From positions 1-64,000 of the forward strand of contig CAYMIJ010000006.1 of the NCBI GenBank assembly GCA_964390465.1: 64,000 nucleotides of DNA, written 5' to 3'. The position numbers and the translations under genes are program-made. Below the pieces are notes generated by a model. That model saw only the letters and a list, made by a program, of their open reading frames with translations, ran no database searches and had not been told where the DNA came from. Position 1 is the stretch's first letter, and each line of letters starts with the position of its first letter. Shown here piece after piece: positions 40,776 to 50,304 of this stretch. The stretch comes from JADZAI01 sp964390465. GTDB lineage: Bacteria > Pseudomonadota > Alphaproteobacteria > Micropepsales > Micropepsaceae.

Positions 40776-43669
40776 CACGCTGCCCTGAAGTCCGGCAGCT
40801 TGCGCACCGCGCCCGCGCAGCGCGTGCACAGTTCCGGGTGGTCGGCATGACTGCCCACTTCAGGCAGCACTTTCCAGCAGCGCACGCATTTCGCGCCATC
40901 GGCCTTGGCGAACACGACGCTGATCCCAGGCGCATCATCCAGCATGAATGCGCCGTCCGGGGCCTTGCCCTCTTTCACAGTCACCCCTGAGATGATCGCG
41001 ATGTCGGCAAGGTCTTCACCCGCCAGCGCGTCCACATGGCTGCGTTCAGAAAGATAAACGGCAGGGGCCGCTTCAAGGCTCGCGCCGATCACCTTGTCGC
41101 GGCGCTGGATTTCCAGCGCGCCGGTCACCGCACGGCGGATCGTGCGGATGGTTTCCCACTTCGCGGCCAGCGCATCATTGCGCGATCCTTCCGGCGCATT
41201 CCAGAACAGGCGCAGATGCACGCTGTCATCGGCGCTGGGGAACCGCGTCTGCCACGCTTCTTCCGTGGTGAACGGCATGAACGGCGCCAGCCACGTCACC
41301 AGCGCATGGAACATCATGTCCATCACCGTGCGGCTGGCGCGACGGCGCAGGCTATCGGGCGCATCGCAATAAAGCGCGTCCTTGCGGATGTCGAAATAGA
41401 AGGCCGACATGTCGTTGGTCGCCAGCACCGTCACCGCCTTCGACACGCGGATGAAGTCATAGGCCTCGAACCCGGCCTGCACCTCGGCGCGTGCTTCATC
41501 CAGCAGATGCAGCATATAGCGCTCCAGCTCCGGCATCTCGGCCGGGGCCACCGCTTCAGCGTCGCTATAGCCATCCAGCGCGCCCAGCAGATAGCGCAGC
41601 GTGTTGCGCAGCTTGCGATAGGTTTCCGCCGTGCCGGTCAGGATGGTTTTGTCCAGCGGCGGGTCCATGCCGTAATCGGCTGTCGCTGCCCACAGGCGCA
41701 GAATGTCAGCGCCCTGCTCGTTCGACACATCCACCGGCGAGATCGTATTGCCCAGCGACTTGGACATCTTGATGCCCTTGCCATCGACGATGAAGCCGTG
41801 CGTCGCAATCGCCTTGTAAGGCGCGCGCCCGCGTGTGCCGCAGGCCTGAAGCAGCGACGACTGGAACCAGCCGCGATGCTGATCCGACCCTTCCAGATAA
41901 AGATCGGCGGGCCAGCTCAACGCCCAGTCTTTTTCAATCGGATCATCCAGCACGAAGGCATGGGTCGATCCTGAATCGAACCACACGTCCAGAATGTCCT
42001 TCACCTGCTCGAAGTCGGCGGCCTTATGACCATCACCCAGGAAGCTCTGCGGATCGCGCACATACCACGCATCCGCGCCGTCTTTTTCCACGGCGGCAAT
42101 GATGCGGCCATTCACCGCCTCATCCAGCAGAATCTCTCCGCTCGCTTTGTTGACGAACAAAGCCAGCGGCACACCCCATGCGCGCTGACGCGACAGCACC
42201 CAGTCGGGCCGCGTCTCGATCATCGCCTTCAGCCGGTTGCGGCCCTGTGCGGGATAGAACGCCGTCTCCTCGATCGCCTCCAGCGCACGCTGGCGCAGTG
42301 TCAGGCCCGGCCCGGCCTCGCCCTTCACGGTGAACGCCTTGTCCATCGGCGCAAACCATTGCGGCGTGTTGCGGAAGATGATGGGCGCGCGCGAACGCCA
42401 TGAATGCGGATAGGAATGCTGGAAGCGCGCGGAAGCAAACAGCGCTCCCACCTCTTTCAGCTTCTCGATGACGGCGACATTGGCCGGGCCATCCTTGCCG
42501 TCATCCTTCAGGATTTTCAGGCCCGCAAACAGCGGCACGTGAGCCAGAAACTCGCCTTCCGGGCCGACAGTGTCGGGAATGTCTTTTGAGGAAAGCCCGC
42601 TCGCCATCCACACATGATAGTCATCCGCGCCGTGACCGGGTGCAGTGTGGACGAAGCCTGTGCCGGTATCAGCGGTCACATGGCTGCCCGCCAGCATCGG
42701 CACCTCGAAATCGTAACCGTGCCCACGCAGCGGATGGCCCAGCACCACGCCGCTCATGTCGGGCGCATCGGCCACGCGCGTCAGCGCGGTATTGCCGGCC
42801 TTGGCGATCCCTTCCGCCAGCGTATCGGCCACCACGATGCGGCCCATGCTCTCGCTTTCATAAACACCGTAGGCGATCTCGCGCGAGAAAGAGACGGCGC
42901 GATTGGCCGGAATGGTCCACGGCGTTGTGGTCCATATCATCACGCGCGCAGCCTTCAGTGCCTCAGCGCCTTTCAGCACCGGGAACAGCACCCAGATCTG
43001 CGGCGAGTTCTTGTCGTGATATTCGATCTCGGCCTCGGCCAGCGCGGTGCGCTCAACCGGCGACCACATCACCGGCTTGGAACCGCGATACAGCAGGCCA
43101 TGCCGCGCAAAGGTCAGCAGCTCGTTCACGATGCGCGCCTCGGCACGGAAATCCATCGTGGTATAGGGGTTGTCCCATTCGCCGGTGCCACCGAGGCGGC
43201 GGAACTCGCTGCGCTGCACGTTCAGCCAGTGATTGGCGAAGGCGCGGCATTCGGCGCGGAACTCCGAAACCGGAATGTCGTCCTTGTTCTTGCCCTTGGC
43301 GCGATACTGTTCCTCGACCTTCCATTCGATCGGCAGGCCATGACAGTCCCAGCCATGCACATAGGGCGCATCGAAGCCCATCATGCCGCGCGAACGGGCG
43401 ACGAAGTCTTTCAGGATCTTGTTGAAGGCGGTGCCCAGATGGATGTTGCCATTGGCGTAAGGAGGGCCGTCATGATGGATGAACTTGGGGCGGCCTTTGG
43501 CGCTCGCGCGCTGACGGGCGTAAAGGCCCGTCTCGTTCCAGCGCTTCAGCCATTCGGGCTCTGATTTGGGCAGGCCCGCTTTCATCGGGAAGGCCGTCTT
43601 GGGCAGGAAGACGGTGTCCTTATAGACGTTCGGCTTCTTCTCGGCTTTGGGGGCAGGTGTATCGGTCAT
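40775..43669 (-). CDS. ileS: isoleucine-tRNA ligase
   Basis: Charges tRNA-Ile. The 964-residue class Ia synthetase has the HIGH-type motif (PYANGNIHLG), the editing domain, KMSKS in KGIKMSKSLGN, and the C-terminal zinc finger with CVRC and LCTRC. ATG 43669 is preferred to one three codons upstream (43678). It is the first gene of the ileS-lspA-DUF3035-M16-M16 run on this strand. Upstream lies a gene-free stretch leading to the CRISPR region. Confidence 0.97.
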   Translation of the reverse strand: MTDTPAPKAEKKPNVYKDTVFLPKTAFPMKAGLPKSEPEWLKRWNETGLYARQRASAKGRPKFIHHDGPPYANGNIHLGTAFNKILKDFVARSRGMMGFDAPYVHGWDCHGLPIEWKVEEQYRAKGKNKDDIPVSEFRAECRAFANHWLNVQRSEFRRLGGTGEWDNPYTTMDFRAEARIVNELLTFARHGLLYRGSKPVMWSPVERTALAEAEIEYHDKNSPQIWVLFPVLKGAEALKAARVMIWTTTPWTIPANRAVSFSREIAYGVYESESMGRIVVADTLAEGIAKAGNTALTRVADAPDMSGVVLGHPLRGHGYDFEVPMLAGSHVTADTGTGFVHTAPGHGADDYHVWMASGLSSKDIPDTVGPEGEFLAHVPLFAGLKILKDDGKDGPANVAVIEKLKEVGALFASARFQHSYPHSWRSRAPIIFRNTPQWFAPMDKAFTVKGEAGPGLTLRQRALEAIEETAFYPAQGRNRLKAMIETRPDWVLSRQRAWGVPLALFVNKASGEILLDEAVNGRIIAAVEKDGADAWYVRDPQSFLGDGHKAADFEQVKDILDVWFDSGSTHAFVLDDPIEKDWALSWPADLYLEGSDQHRGWFQSSLLQACGTRGRAPYKAIATHGFIVDGKGIKMSKSLGNTISPVDVSNEQGADILRLWAATADYGMDPPLDKTILTGTAETYRKLRNTLRYLLGALDGYSDAEAVAPAEMPELERYMLHLLDEARAEVQAGFEAYDFIRVSKAVTVLATNDMSAFYFDIRKDALYCDAPDSLRRRASRTVMDMMFHALVTWLAPFMPFTTEEAWQTRFPSADDSVHLRLFWNAPEGSRNDALAAKWETIRTIRRAVTGALEIQRRDKVIGASLEAAPAVYLSERSHVDALAGEDLADIAIISGVTVKEGKAPDGAFMLDDAPGISVVFAKADGAKCVRCWKVLPEVGSHADHPELCTRCAGAVRKLPDFRAA

Positions 43670-44036
43670 AAGCGGCATGCGGCCCTGATCTGGGGCCTTG
43701 TCCTTTTTTTGAGTGGGGCTGACTAATGTGCGTGGTTGCGAACCCGGCGCGTCAGAGCGCGGCCGGGCCGGTAATTCGCATGAGATTCAGCCTGAAACCG
43801 TCCATGCCCGGCTTCTAACAGGCTGGATTCGCCGGAGTCGAGGGCTTTCCCCTGCCCCGCGATCAGACCGCCCCTCACCTCATACCCACACCTGTGTGGT
43901 CCGCCCCGGATCAAGCCCGAGGCAAACGCCGGCCGACCGTCCACACCTGCCTCATGAGCAGCACCGGCCCCTTTCCGCGCTGCCAACCACCTCACCAGCT
44001 CTCTTTTCTCCCTGCCGCCCCGTCTGCGCGCCCCTC
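43670..44036. other. gene-free spacer upstream of ileS
   Basis: No convincing gene, RNA or operator is seen in these 367 bp. Open frames here are GC-driven and show no family features. The segment nearest ileS (43680-43735) is the likely ileS promoter region on the minus strand, but I cannot point to clear -35/-10 boxes. Confidence 0.5.
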
Positions 44037-44257
44037 TCTTTCCTCCCCCGTTCACAGAACGTGGGTTGGGCATCGCAGCCCCGACGACCTTTCGGAGCAC
44101 CAGTGTCTTTCCTCACCCCGTTCACAGGACGCGGTTTGGGTATCGCGGCCCCGACCGCTTTTCAGCGCACCAGTGTCTTTCCTCCCCCGTTCACGAGACG
44201 CGGTTTGGGTATCGCGACCTCGACGGCCTATCAGCGCATCGCTCTCTTTCCTCCCCC
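44037..44257. repeat. degenerate tandem repeat, 69-70 bp period, three copies plus a partial
   Basis: Units begin with TCTTTCCTC at 44037, 44106, 44176 and 44245. The first three are alignable over their full 69-70 bp (CCCCGTTCAC, GGGTTGGGCATCGC or GGTTTGGGTATCGC, CAGCGCACCAGTG). The fourth diverges after CCTCCCCCGTTCAC into a hairpin with GGGGGAGG. Because whole units are conserved, this is an ordinary tandem repeat and not a CRISPR array. It shares its CCTCCCCCGTTCA core with the repeat at 30.8 kb. Confidence 0.8.
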
Positions 44258-44297
44258 GTTCACGGGGGAGGTGCCTCGCAGAGGCGGAGGGGGGCGC

Positions 44298-44436
44298 GAA
44301 GCACGCGTGAGCGTGTTCGCAAAACCGGGCGAGACGAAGCACGCGGGAGCGTGTTCGCGAGATGAACGAAGCACGCGCGAGCGTGTTCGCAAACCGGGCG
44401 AGACGAAGCACGCGCGAGCGTGTTCGCGAGAAAAAC
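44298..44436. repeat. tandem hairpin repeat, alternating 38/32/37/32-bp units
   Basis: Four units start with GAAGCACGCG at 44298, 44336, 44368 and 44405. Each carries CACGC...GCGTG inverted arms followed by TTCGC. Long (ending CCGGGCGAGAC) and short (ending GAGATGAAC or GAGAAAAAC) units alternate, so the higher-order period is again 69-70 bp. A fifth, truncated unit (GAAAACACGC) follows at 44437. Transcribed, these would give a chain of small hairpins just upstream of the CRISPR leader. Confidence 0.8.
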
Positions 44437-44627
44437 GAAAACACGCCCCTCAATGTGACTCAGGGCCCGTAATTGAGAATAATGCTCAACATCCTCATGA
44501 GTCGTACCATTCACGCTCATTTTCCACGTACCTGTGAACTTCCTCCAATGAACGTGAAATCAAGACTCTCATGCGTGGAAAGTGGTGTAATTTCGCCCAG
44601 CCTTGACAAGTATTTCAAAGGGGGTAG
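44437..44627 (+). promoter_or_regulatory. putative CRISPR leader
   Basis: This stretch is visibly richer in A and T than its surroundings and borders the first repeat. TTGACA at 44603-44608 could be a -35 box; 16 bases further, TAGGTT (44625-44630) runs into the first repeat and would be a poor -10. No anti-repeat (tracrRNA-like) match to the CRISPR repeat is seen here. Leader identity is inferred from position, base composition and the decayed repeat at the opposite end. Confidence 0.55.
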
Positions 44628-45348
44628 GTTGAGCGCCTCACCGCATCTTTCGGCGGACGGAAACCTGTCAGCTAATTCGGTTACCGCCTCCAAACTTGTT
44701 GAGCGCCTCACCGCATCTTTCGGCGGACGGAAACTTGTCAAAAAGAGTCGTGAATTTGTCGACCCAGTTGAGCGCCTCACCGCATCTTTCGGCGGACGGA
44801 AACCCGGAAACCGCATCTTTATGGCCCAGTGGTTGGTTGAGCGCCTCACCGCATCTTTCGGCGGACGGAAACTTTCCACCGACAATATTCGTCAGTTTTG
44901 TCAGGTTGAGCGCCTCACCGCATCTTTCGGCGGACGGAAACTCGACACGAGATAGTCAGTGATGTGGTATCCGTTGAGCGCCTCACCGCATCTTTCGGCG
45001 GACGGAAACGGGACGCCTTTTGTTATCAAGAAGTGGGCGAGTTGAGCGCCTCACCGCATCTTTCGGCGGACGGAAACTAGAGGTCGTACGCGATGGCAAG
45101 GACGTACAGTTGAGCGCCTCACCGCATCTTTCGGCGGACGGAAACCTGTATTGTGGGTGAAGGATCCCATGTTCGGTTGAGCGCCTCACCGCATCTTTCG
45201 GCGGACGGAAACCTTGCAATAACACGCTGAAGACGGGATTTAGGTTGAGCGCCTCACCGCATCTTTCGGCGGACGGAAACGACTTCCGGCGCTGCCTTGA
45301 CGCAATCGGTGGTTGAGCGCCTCACCGCATCTTTCGGCGGACGGAGAC
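44628..45348 (+). CRISPR. CRISPR array, 11 repeats of 37 bp and 10 spacers, no cas genes in window
   Basis: Repeats start at 44628, 44698, 44767, 44836, 44905, 44973, 45041, 45109, 45176, 45244 and 45312. Ten are identical; the last has GGAGAC for GGAAAC, marking the leader-distal end. Each begins GTTGAGCGCCTCACC and ends GGCGGACGGAAAC. Positions 14-17 (CCGC) pair with 26-29 (GCGG) around an 8-nt loop, leaving ACGGAAAC as a 3' handle, the same 8-mer as the type III-A handle of M. tuberculosis as I recall it. Spacers are 33, 32, 32, 32, 32, 31, 31, 31, 30 and 31 nt, all different. Plus-strand transcription is inferred. No cas gene is present. Confidence 0.95.
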
Positions 45349-45349
45349 C

Positions 45350-45367
45350 AGCACTGTCCGTGCTTTT
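45350..45367 (+). terminator. weak terminator-like hairpin after the CRISPR array
   Basis: AGCAC-TGTCC-GTGCT followed by TTT, directly after the last repeat. The stem is only 5 bp, but the T-run and position fit the end of a plus-strand array transcript. Confidence 0.45.
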
Positions 45368-45460
45368 GTCATAGCGGTGAGTTGATCACCCCCTCACACC
45401 TTGACATTATTCCTATCTGATCATATTCCTATGACTGTCAGGAATGAGGAATCGGCGGGC

Positions 45461-46320
45461 ATGGATCAGCACACGGCCACAACACGAGAACCCGCGCAGA
45501 CAACGCGCGGGCGGCCGCGTCGGCCGGTGTTCCGGCTGCCCCGTGAGGCGCCCGAGGCGCGGCAGGCGCTGATGATCCAGCACCGGCTCATGGTTCTCAT
45601 GGGCACGATGGTCTGGCTGCACCGGGAGTGGAGCAGCTGCGCCTCGGGCACAGGCGGCTTCAACCATGCCAGGGCCTGCGACCGGCTCACCCCGGTGATC
45701 GCCCGGCTCGCTCTGGTCTGGCGCAACGGGGTGCATGGCAACGCAAGTCAGGCTTGGCTGGCTTTGCCCAAAGACGGGCCATATGCCCTCATCGCCAAGG
45801 CCGACCCGGCGCACCTGCGTCAGCTCGAACTGGTGCTGGAAAAGGGCGGCGAGGGGATTTCAGGATTTTTCCCCACACATCGCGGTTCAACCCTCCCATC
45901 ACCCTGGGCGAGGGGGCCGCTGGCGTCCGGGGGCCGGGGTCTGGATCAGGTCGGGGGCATTTCCCGCCCATTTCCGCAAAAGCGCGGTTCAACCTCCAAA
46001 AGCGTTGAGGGCATTTTCTGGCCGTTTCCGCAAAAGCGCGGTTCAACCTTCAAAAGCCCGGAAACCTGCGGGTCCGGCGCAGGTGAACCGCATCCGACCG
46101 CCCAGAACAAAGTCCAGAACAAAGGCGGCGCACCGCGTGGCAACACCAACCGCCTCGTCCATGGCCGCCATTCCGCCTTTGCCCGCCACAACCGACGCCT
46201 CGTGCGCACCCTCCTCACCGAGGCCAACACCCTCCTCGACCTCGCCAACGCCGCAAGCGTCGTCTTCGCCAAGGCTGCGGTCAGGCACTTGCGGGCTAAA
46301 CCCTTGGACAGGAATCAAAA
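45461..46320 (+). pseudogene. unknown protein, probably decayed (accessory, next to CRISPR)
   Basis: I do not recognise a function. From ATG 45461 (purine-rich GGAATGAGGA upstream, TTGACA at 45401) a frame reads a basic head (GRPRRPVFRLPREAPEARQA). A plausible helical domain follows (RLMVLMGTMVWLHREW... RLALVWRNGVHGNASQAWLAL), then three 18-residue-type repeats with FPxxRGST. Last is GGAPRGNTNRLVHGRHSAFARHNRRLVRTLL, a motif seen in small alphaproteobacterial proteins and in the remnant at 55 kb. The frame stays open through groES to 46912, which cannot be the true end, so the original C-terminus seems lost. Coding-like character fades near 46320. Confidence 0.45.
45955..46057 (+). repeat. direct repeat of 49 bp, period 54 bp (18 codons)
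   Basis: Copies at 45955-46003 and 46009-46057 share the core TTTCCGCAAAAGCGCGGTTC exactly and AACCT(C/T)CAAAAGC after it. The 54-bp spacing keeps the reading frame, giving PFPQKRGSTSKS and PFPQKRGSTFKS. A third diverged copy (FFPTHRGST) lies near 45860-45895. Confidence 0.8.
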
Positions 46321-46360
46321 TCCGGCATGCGTTGACGTACCGAAATCAACCTCCCACGCC

Positions 46361-46427
46361 TTGACAGGGCATGGCGGCACACCTACATGCCCATCGCCTT
46401 CTGGCACTCCCTTCGGGGGACTGCTAG
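46361..46427 (+). promoter_or_regulatory. groESL promoter with CIRCE (HrcA) operator
   Basis: CTGGCACTC (46401-46409), 9 bp, GACTGCTAG (46419-46427) match the CIRCE consensus TTAGCACTC-N9-GAGTGCTAA at 7 of 9 positions in each arm. TTGACA at 46361-46366 and a weak CTACAT at 46384-46389 provide -35/-10 candidates 17 bp apart. This predicts HrcA repression and heat induction of groESL, as known in other alphaproteobacteria. Confidence 0.8.
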
Positions 46428-46469
46428 CAGGCGAAACGATATTTCAACCCGAAACCTCAGGAGAGAGAC

Positions 46470-46775
46470 ATGGGTTTTCGCCCGCTCCACGACCGCGTGG
46501 TCGTCAAGCGCATTCAGGAAGAAGCAAAAACAGCCGGCGGGATCATCATCCCGGATACGGCGCAGGAAAAGCCCCAGGAAGGGGAAGTCGTGGCCGTTGG
46601 CCCCGGCGCGCTGAACGACAAGGGCGACCGTGTGAAGCTCGACGTCAAGGCGGGCGACCGCGTGCTGTTCGGCAAGTGGTCGGGCACCGAAGTGAAGGTC
46701 GATGGTCAGGATCTCCTCATCATGAAGGAATCCGACATCATGGGCGTCATCGAAGCCCCCGCAAAGAAGAAGTAA
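46470..46775 (+). CDS. groES: co-chaperonin GroES
   Basis: The heptameric lid of the GroEL chaperonin. The 101-residue protein has FRPLHDRVVVKRIQEEAKTAGGIIIPDTAQEKPQEGEVVAVGPG, including the mobile loop that contacts GroEL, and ends LIMKESDIMGVIE. AGGAGAGAG lies before the ATG. It is the first gene of the groESL operon, under the CIRCE operator, with groEL 55 bp downstream. Confidence 0.97.
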   Translation: MGFRPLHDRVVVKRIQEEAKTAGGIIIPDTAQEKPQEGEVVAVGPGALNDKGDRVKLDVKAGDRVLFGKWSGTEVKVDGQDLLIMKESDIMGVIEAPAKKK

Positions 46776-46830
46776 GCGCCGTCGTTTTCACGACAGCGTT
46801 TGATCTGGAACATTTATCAGGAAAACAAAA

Positions 46831-48494
<1,664 letters not shown>

Positions 48495-48590
48495 GACGCT
48501 TGCGCGGGTTGGCGGTGCTCCATCGTCAACCCCGCAAAGTCTTATCCCCCTGCAGGCTCAGATCCGGCCAGGCGACATCGATCAGACACA

Positions 48591-48617
48591 AGGCCCCGCT
48601 CACCGCGGGGCCTTTGT
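48591..48617. terminator. terminator between groEL and the FkbM gene
   Basis: AGGCCCCGC-TCACC-GCGGGGCCT is a 9-bp perfect stem with a 5-nt loop followed by TTGTT. It lies about 97 bp after groEL and 13 bp from the convergent FkbM gene stop, so it probably serves groESL and perhaps both. Confidence 0.85.
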
Positions 48618-48629
48618 TATGGCCAGATG

Positions 48630-49529
48630 CTAAGGGATGTGGGGGTTAAGCCACGAGGAAATCCCATCATTGAAATGACAGCGGCCGTATGGCGTGTCGT
48701 TTTCTTCAAGCAGCGTGAAGTCCCATACATTGTCCCATCCCGCGTTCTGGAAGATGGCACGAATCTCGCGCTCGATATCCTTGCCGTGGGTTCCTATGTG
48801 AACGCGCTTGACCTGGCGGGTCATCGTTTCGATCGAGTGCTTCACCACATCCAACTCCGCACCTTGCAAATCCATGTCGATGAGATCGACACGCGCCATG
48901 CCCTCTATCACCTGCTCCAGCGTCATAGGGTCGATCATCACCTGCATGTTGCCTGCATGTGTGCGTATCAGCGGCCTGCCAAAGTAGGATTCCTGCGTCT
49001 CGACGCCACTCTCCCAGCCGATGGTCTGACCGTACCAGTTCTGGGCGTCATAGCTTATCGTTTCATTTTCGGTGGCCACCGAACACCTAACCAGAAACGG
49101 CACTGCGGTGCCTGTATACGCGATCGCCGCTGTATAGAGCCGACCGTGCAGATTGTTCATGCGCAGAGCTTCGCTGGCCCAAGCGGCATGCTGGGGCTCA
49201 GCCTCAACCAGTCTCAGGTCAATATCTGTTATGCCCAGGGAACGGGCATAACAACCACCACGGATCGCCCAACGCCCATAACCCGCGCCAAGCTCAACCA
49301 TATTGAACCGGCCACGCGCTTCATGAATTGCCAATACAAGATCAATCCATTCGAAATATTCTTCGTTGAGCCAGGGCCGCTCCCAGTCATTCGCCGTGTA
49401 AGCGTCAGAATGCTCGTGCTGAAACCACTTATTCAGAAATGTGGCTCCGGTGACATCCATATGCTGTCCGGGTTCGGGCAAAGGCAGGCTCTGAAGATTC
49501 ATGCCCGAAATTGCTGGATGATGCTGCAT
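48630..49529 (-). CDS. FkbM-family SAM-dependent methyltransferase
   Basis: A 299-residue methyltransferase-fold protein of the FkbM type, often O-methylating sugars or polyketides. SAM motif I is FNMVELGAGYGRWAIRGG, LVEAEPQH is the acidic motif II, and VDLIDMDLQGAELDVVKHSIETM is the FkbM hallmark. Base composition is visibly more A/T-rich than its neighbours and no partner glycan genes are nearby, which suggests acquisition by transfer. The start may instead be the Met ten codons in. The substrate is unknown. Confidence 0.82.
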   Translation of the reverse strand: MQHHPAISGMNLQSLPLPEPGQHMDVTGATFLNKWFQHEHSDAYTANDWERPWLNEEYFEWIDLVLAIHEARGRFNMVELGAGYGRWAIRGGCYARSLGITDIDLRLVEAEPQHAAWASEALRMNNLHGRLYTAAIAYTGTAVPFLVRCSVATENETISYDAQNWYGQTIGWESGVETQESYFGRPLIRTHAGNMQVMIDPMTLEQVIEGMARVDLIDMDLQGAELDVVKHSIETMTRQVKRVHIGTHGKDIEREIRAIFQNAGWDNVWDFTLLEENDTPYGRCHFNDGISSWLNPHIP

Positions 49530-49651
49530 TTATATCCCTGCCCGGCCAAGGCCGCACTGTTTGATTCTCACACTGACAACGTAGACCAAATCGTATCCGT
49601 AGCTATATTTCGATCAAATACTCGCTGGTTCAGATGGCTGCTGGAAACACC

Positions 49652-50302
49652 ATGAAAAAACTCATCGACGGTTATCTCCGATTCAGGAGGGGGTATTACG
49701 AAAAACACAAACCTGTGTTCGAGCACCTGTCAGCTGAAGGTCAGCGACCGGAAGCGATGATTATCGGTTGTTCGGATGCGCGTGTTGATCCGGCGATCAA
49801 TTTCGATGCCGGGCCGGGGGATGTCTTCATGGTGCGCAATGTCGCCAATGTCGTGCCGCCCTACACCCCTGACGATGATCACCACGGAACCAGCGCTGCG
49901 CTGGAGTTTGCGGTGAAGGGGCTCAACGTGCCGAACATCGTTATTCTCGGACATGCCAGATGCGGCGGCATCGCTGCGCTGGTCGACCGTGAGTCCAATA
50001 CACAGGCTAAAACTGACTTCATCGATCAGTGGATGGCGGTCGCCCGTCCCGCCCGCCGCGCGGCGATCGCGCGTGCCGAAGCGATTGGCATTGCCGATAA
50101 CCGCGAGCAGGTCTGTCGTCTGTGCGAGAAGGAAAACGTGAAGATCGGCCTGAAGAATCTGCGCACTTTTCCATGGATCGCCGAGCGCGTGGCTGCAGGC
50201 GCACTGGCACTGCATGGTTTGTACTTCGACATCACCAAGGGCGAGTTGCACATTCTCAATGATGATGGCGAGTTCGAGAAAGTGCCAACCGGGCTAGTAT
50301 AA
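49652..50302 (+). CDS. beta-class carbonic anhydrase
   Basis: Interconverts CO2 and bicarbonate. The 216-residue protein has the zinc ligands C40, D42-R44 dyad in IIGCSDARVDP, and H101 and C104 in LGHARCGGI, as in beta carbonic anhydrases. The FEHLSAEGQRPEAM lead-in and PWIAERVAAGALALHGLYFDI close are typical of the proteobacterial branch. ATG 49652 is preferred over one six codons upstream. It ends 2 bp before the tryptophan dioxygenase gene, so the two are likely co-transcribed. Confidence 0.95.
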   Translation: MKKLIDGYLRFRRGYYEKHKPVFEHLSAEGQRPEAMIIGCSDARVDPAINFDAGPGDVFMVRNVANVVPPYTPDDDHHGTSAALEFAVKGLNVPNIVILGHARCGGIAALVDRESNTQAKTDFIDQWMAVARPARRAAIARAEAIGIADNREQVCRLCEKENVKIGLKNLRTFPWIAERVAAGALALHGLYFDITKGELHILNDDGEFEKVPTGLV

Positions 50303-50304
50303 CC

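Noticed and set aside
44037..44257. The 69-70 bp tandem repeat as an ancient CRISPR array
   Set aside because: The whole unit is conserved between copies, so there are no spacers.
43713..44537. Open frame of 274 codons across the tandem repeats upstream of the CRISPR array
   Set aside because: Its translation merely follows the nucleotide repeats (Arg/Pro/Ser-rich), with no start context and no family motif; treated as repeat DNA.
44473..44955. Open frames reading through the CRISPR repeats
   Set aside because: The repeated peptide VERLTASFGGRK is the translation of the CRISPR repeat in one frame; the array structure with unique spacers explains the sequence better.
44437..45460. A tracrRNA (anti-repeat) that would make this a type II or V-with-tracr array
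   Set aside because: I looked on both strands of the flanks for a partial reverse complement of the repeat outside the array and saw none. The 3' handle and hairpin fit type III better.
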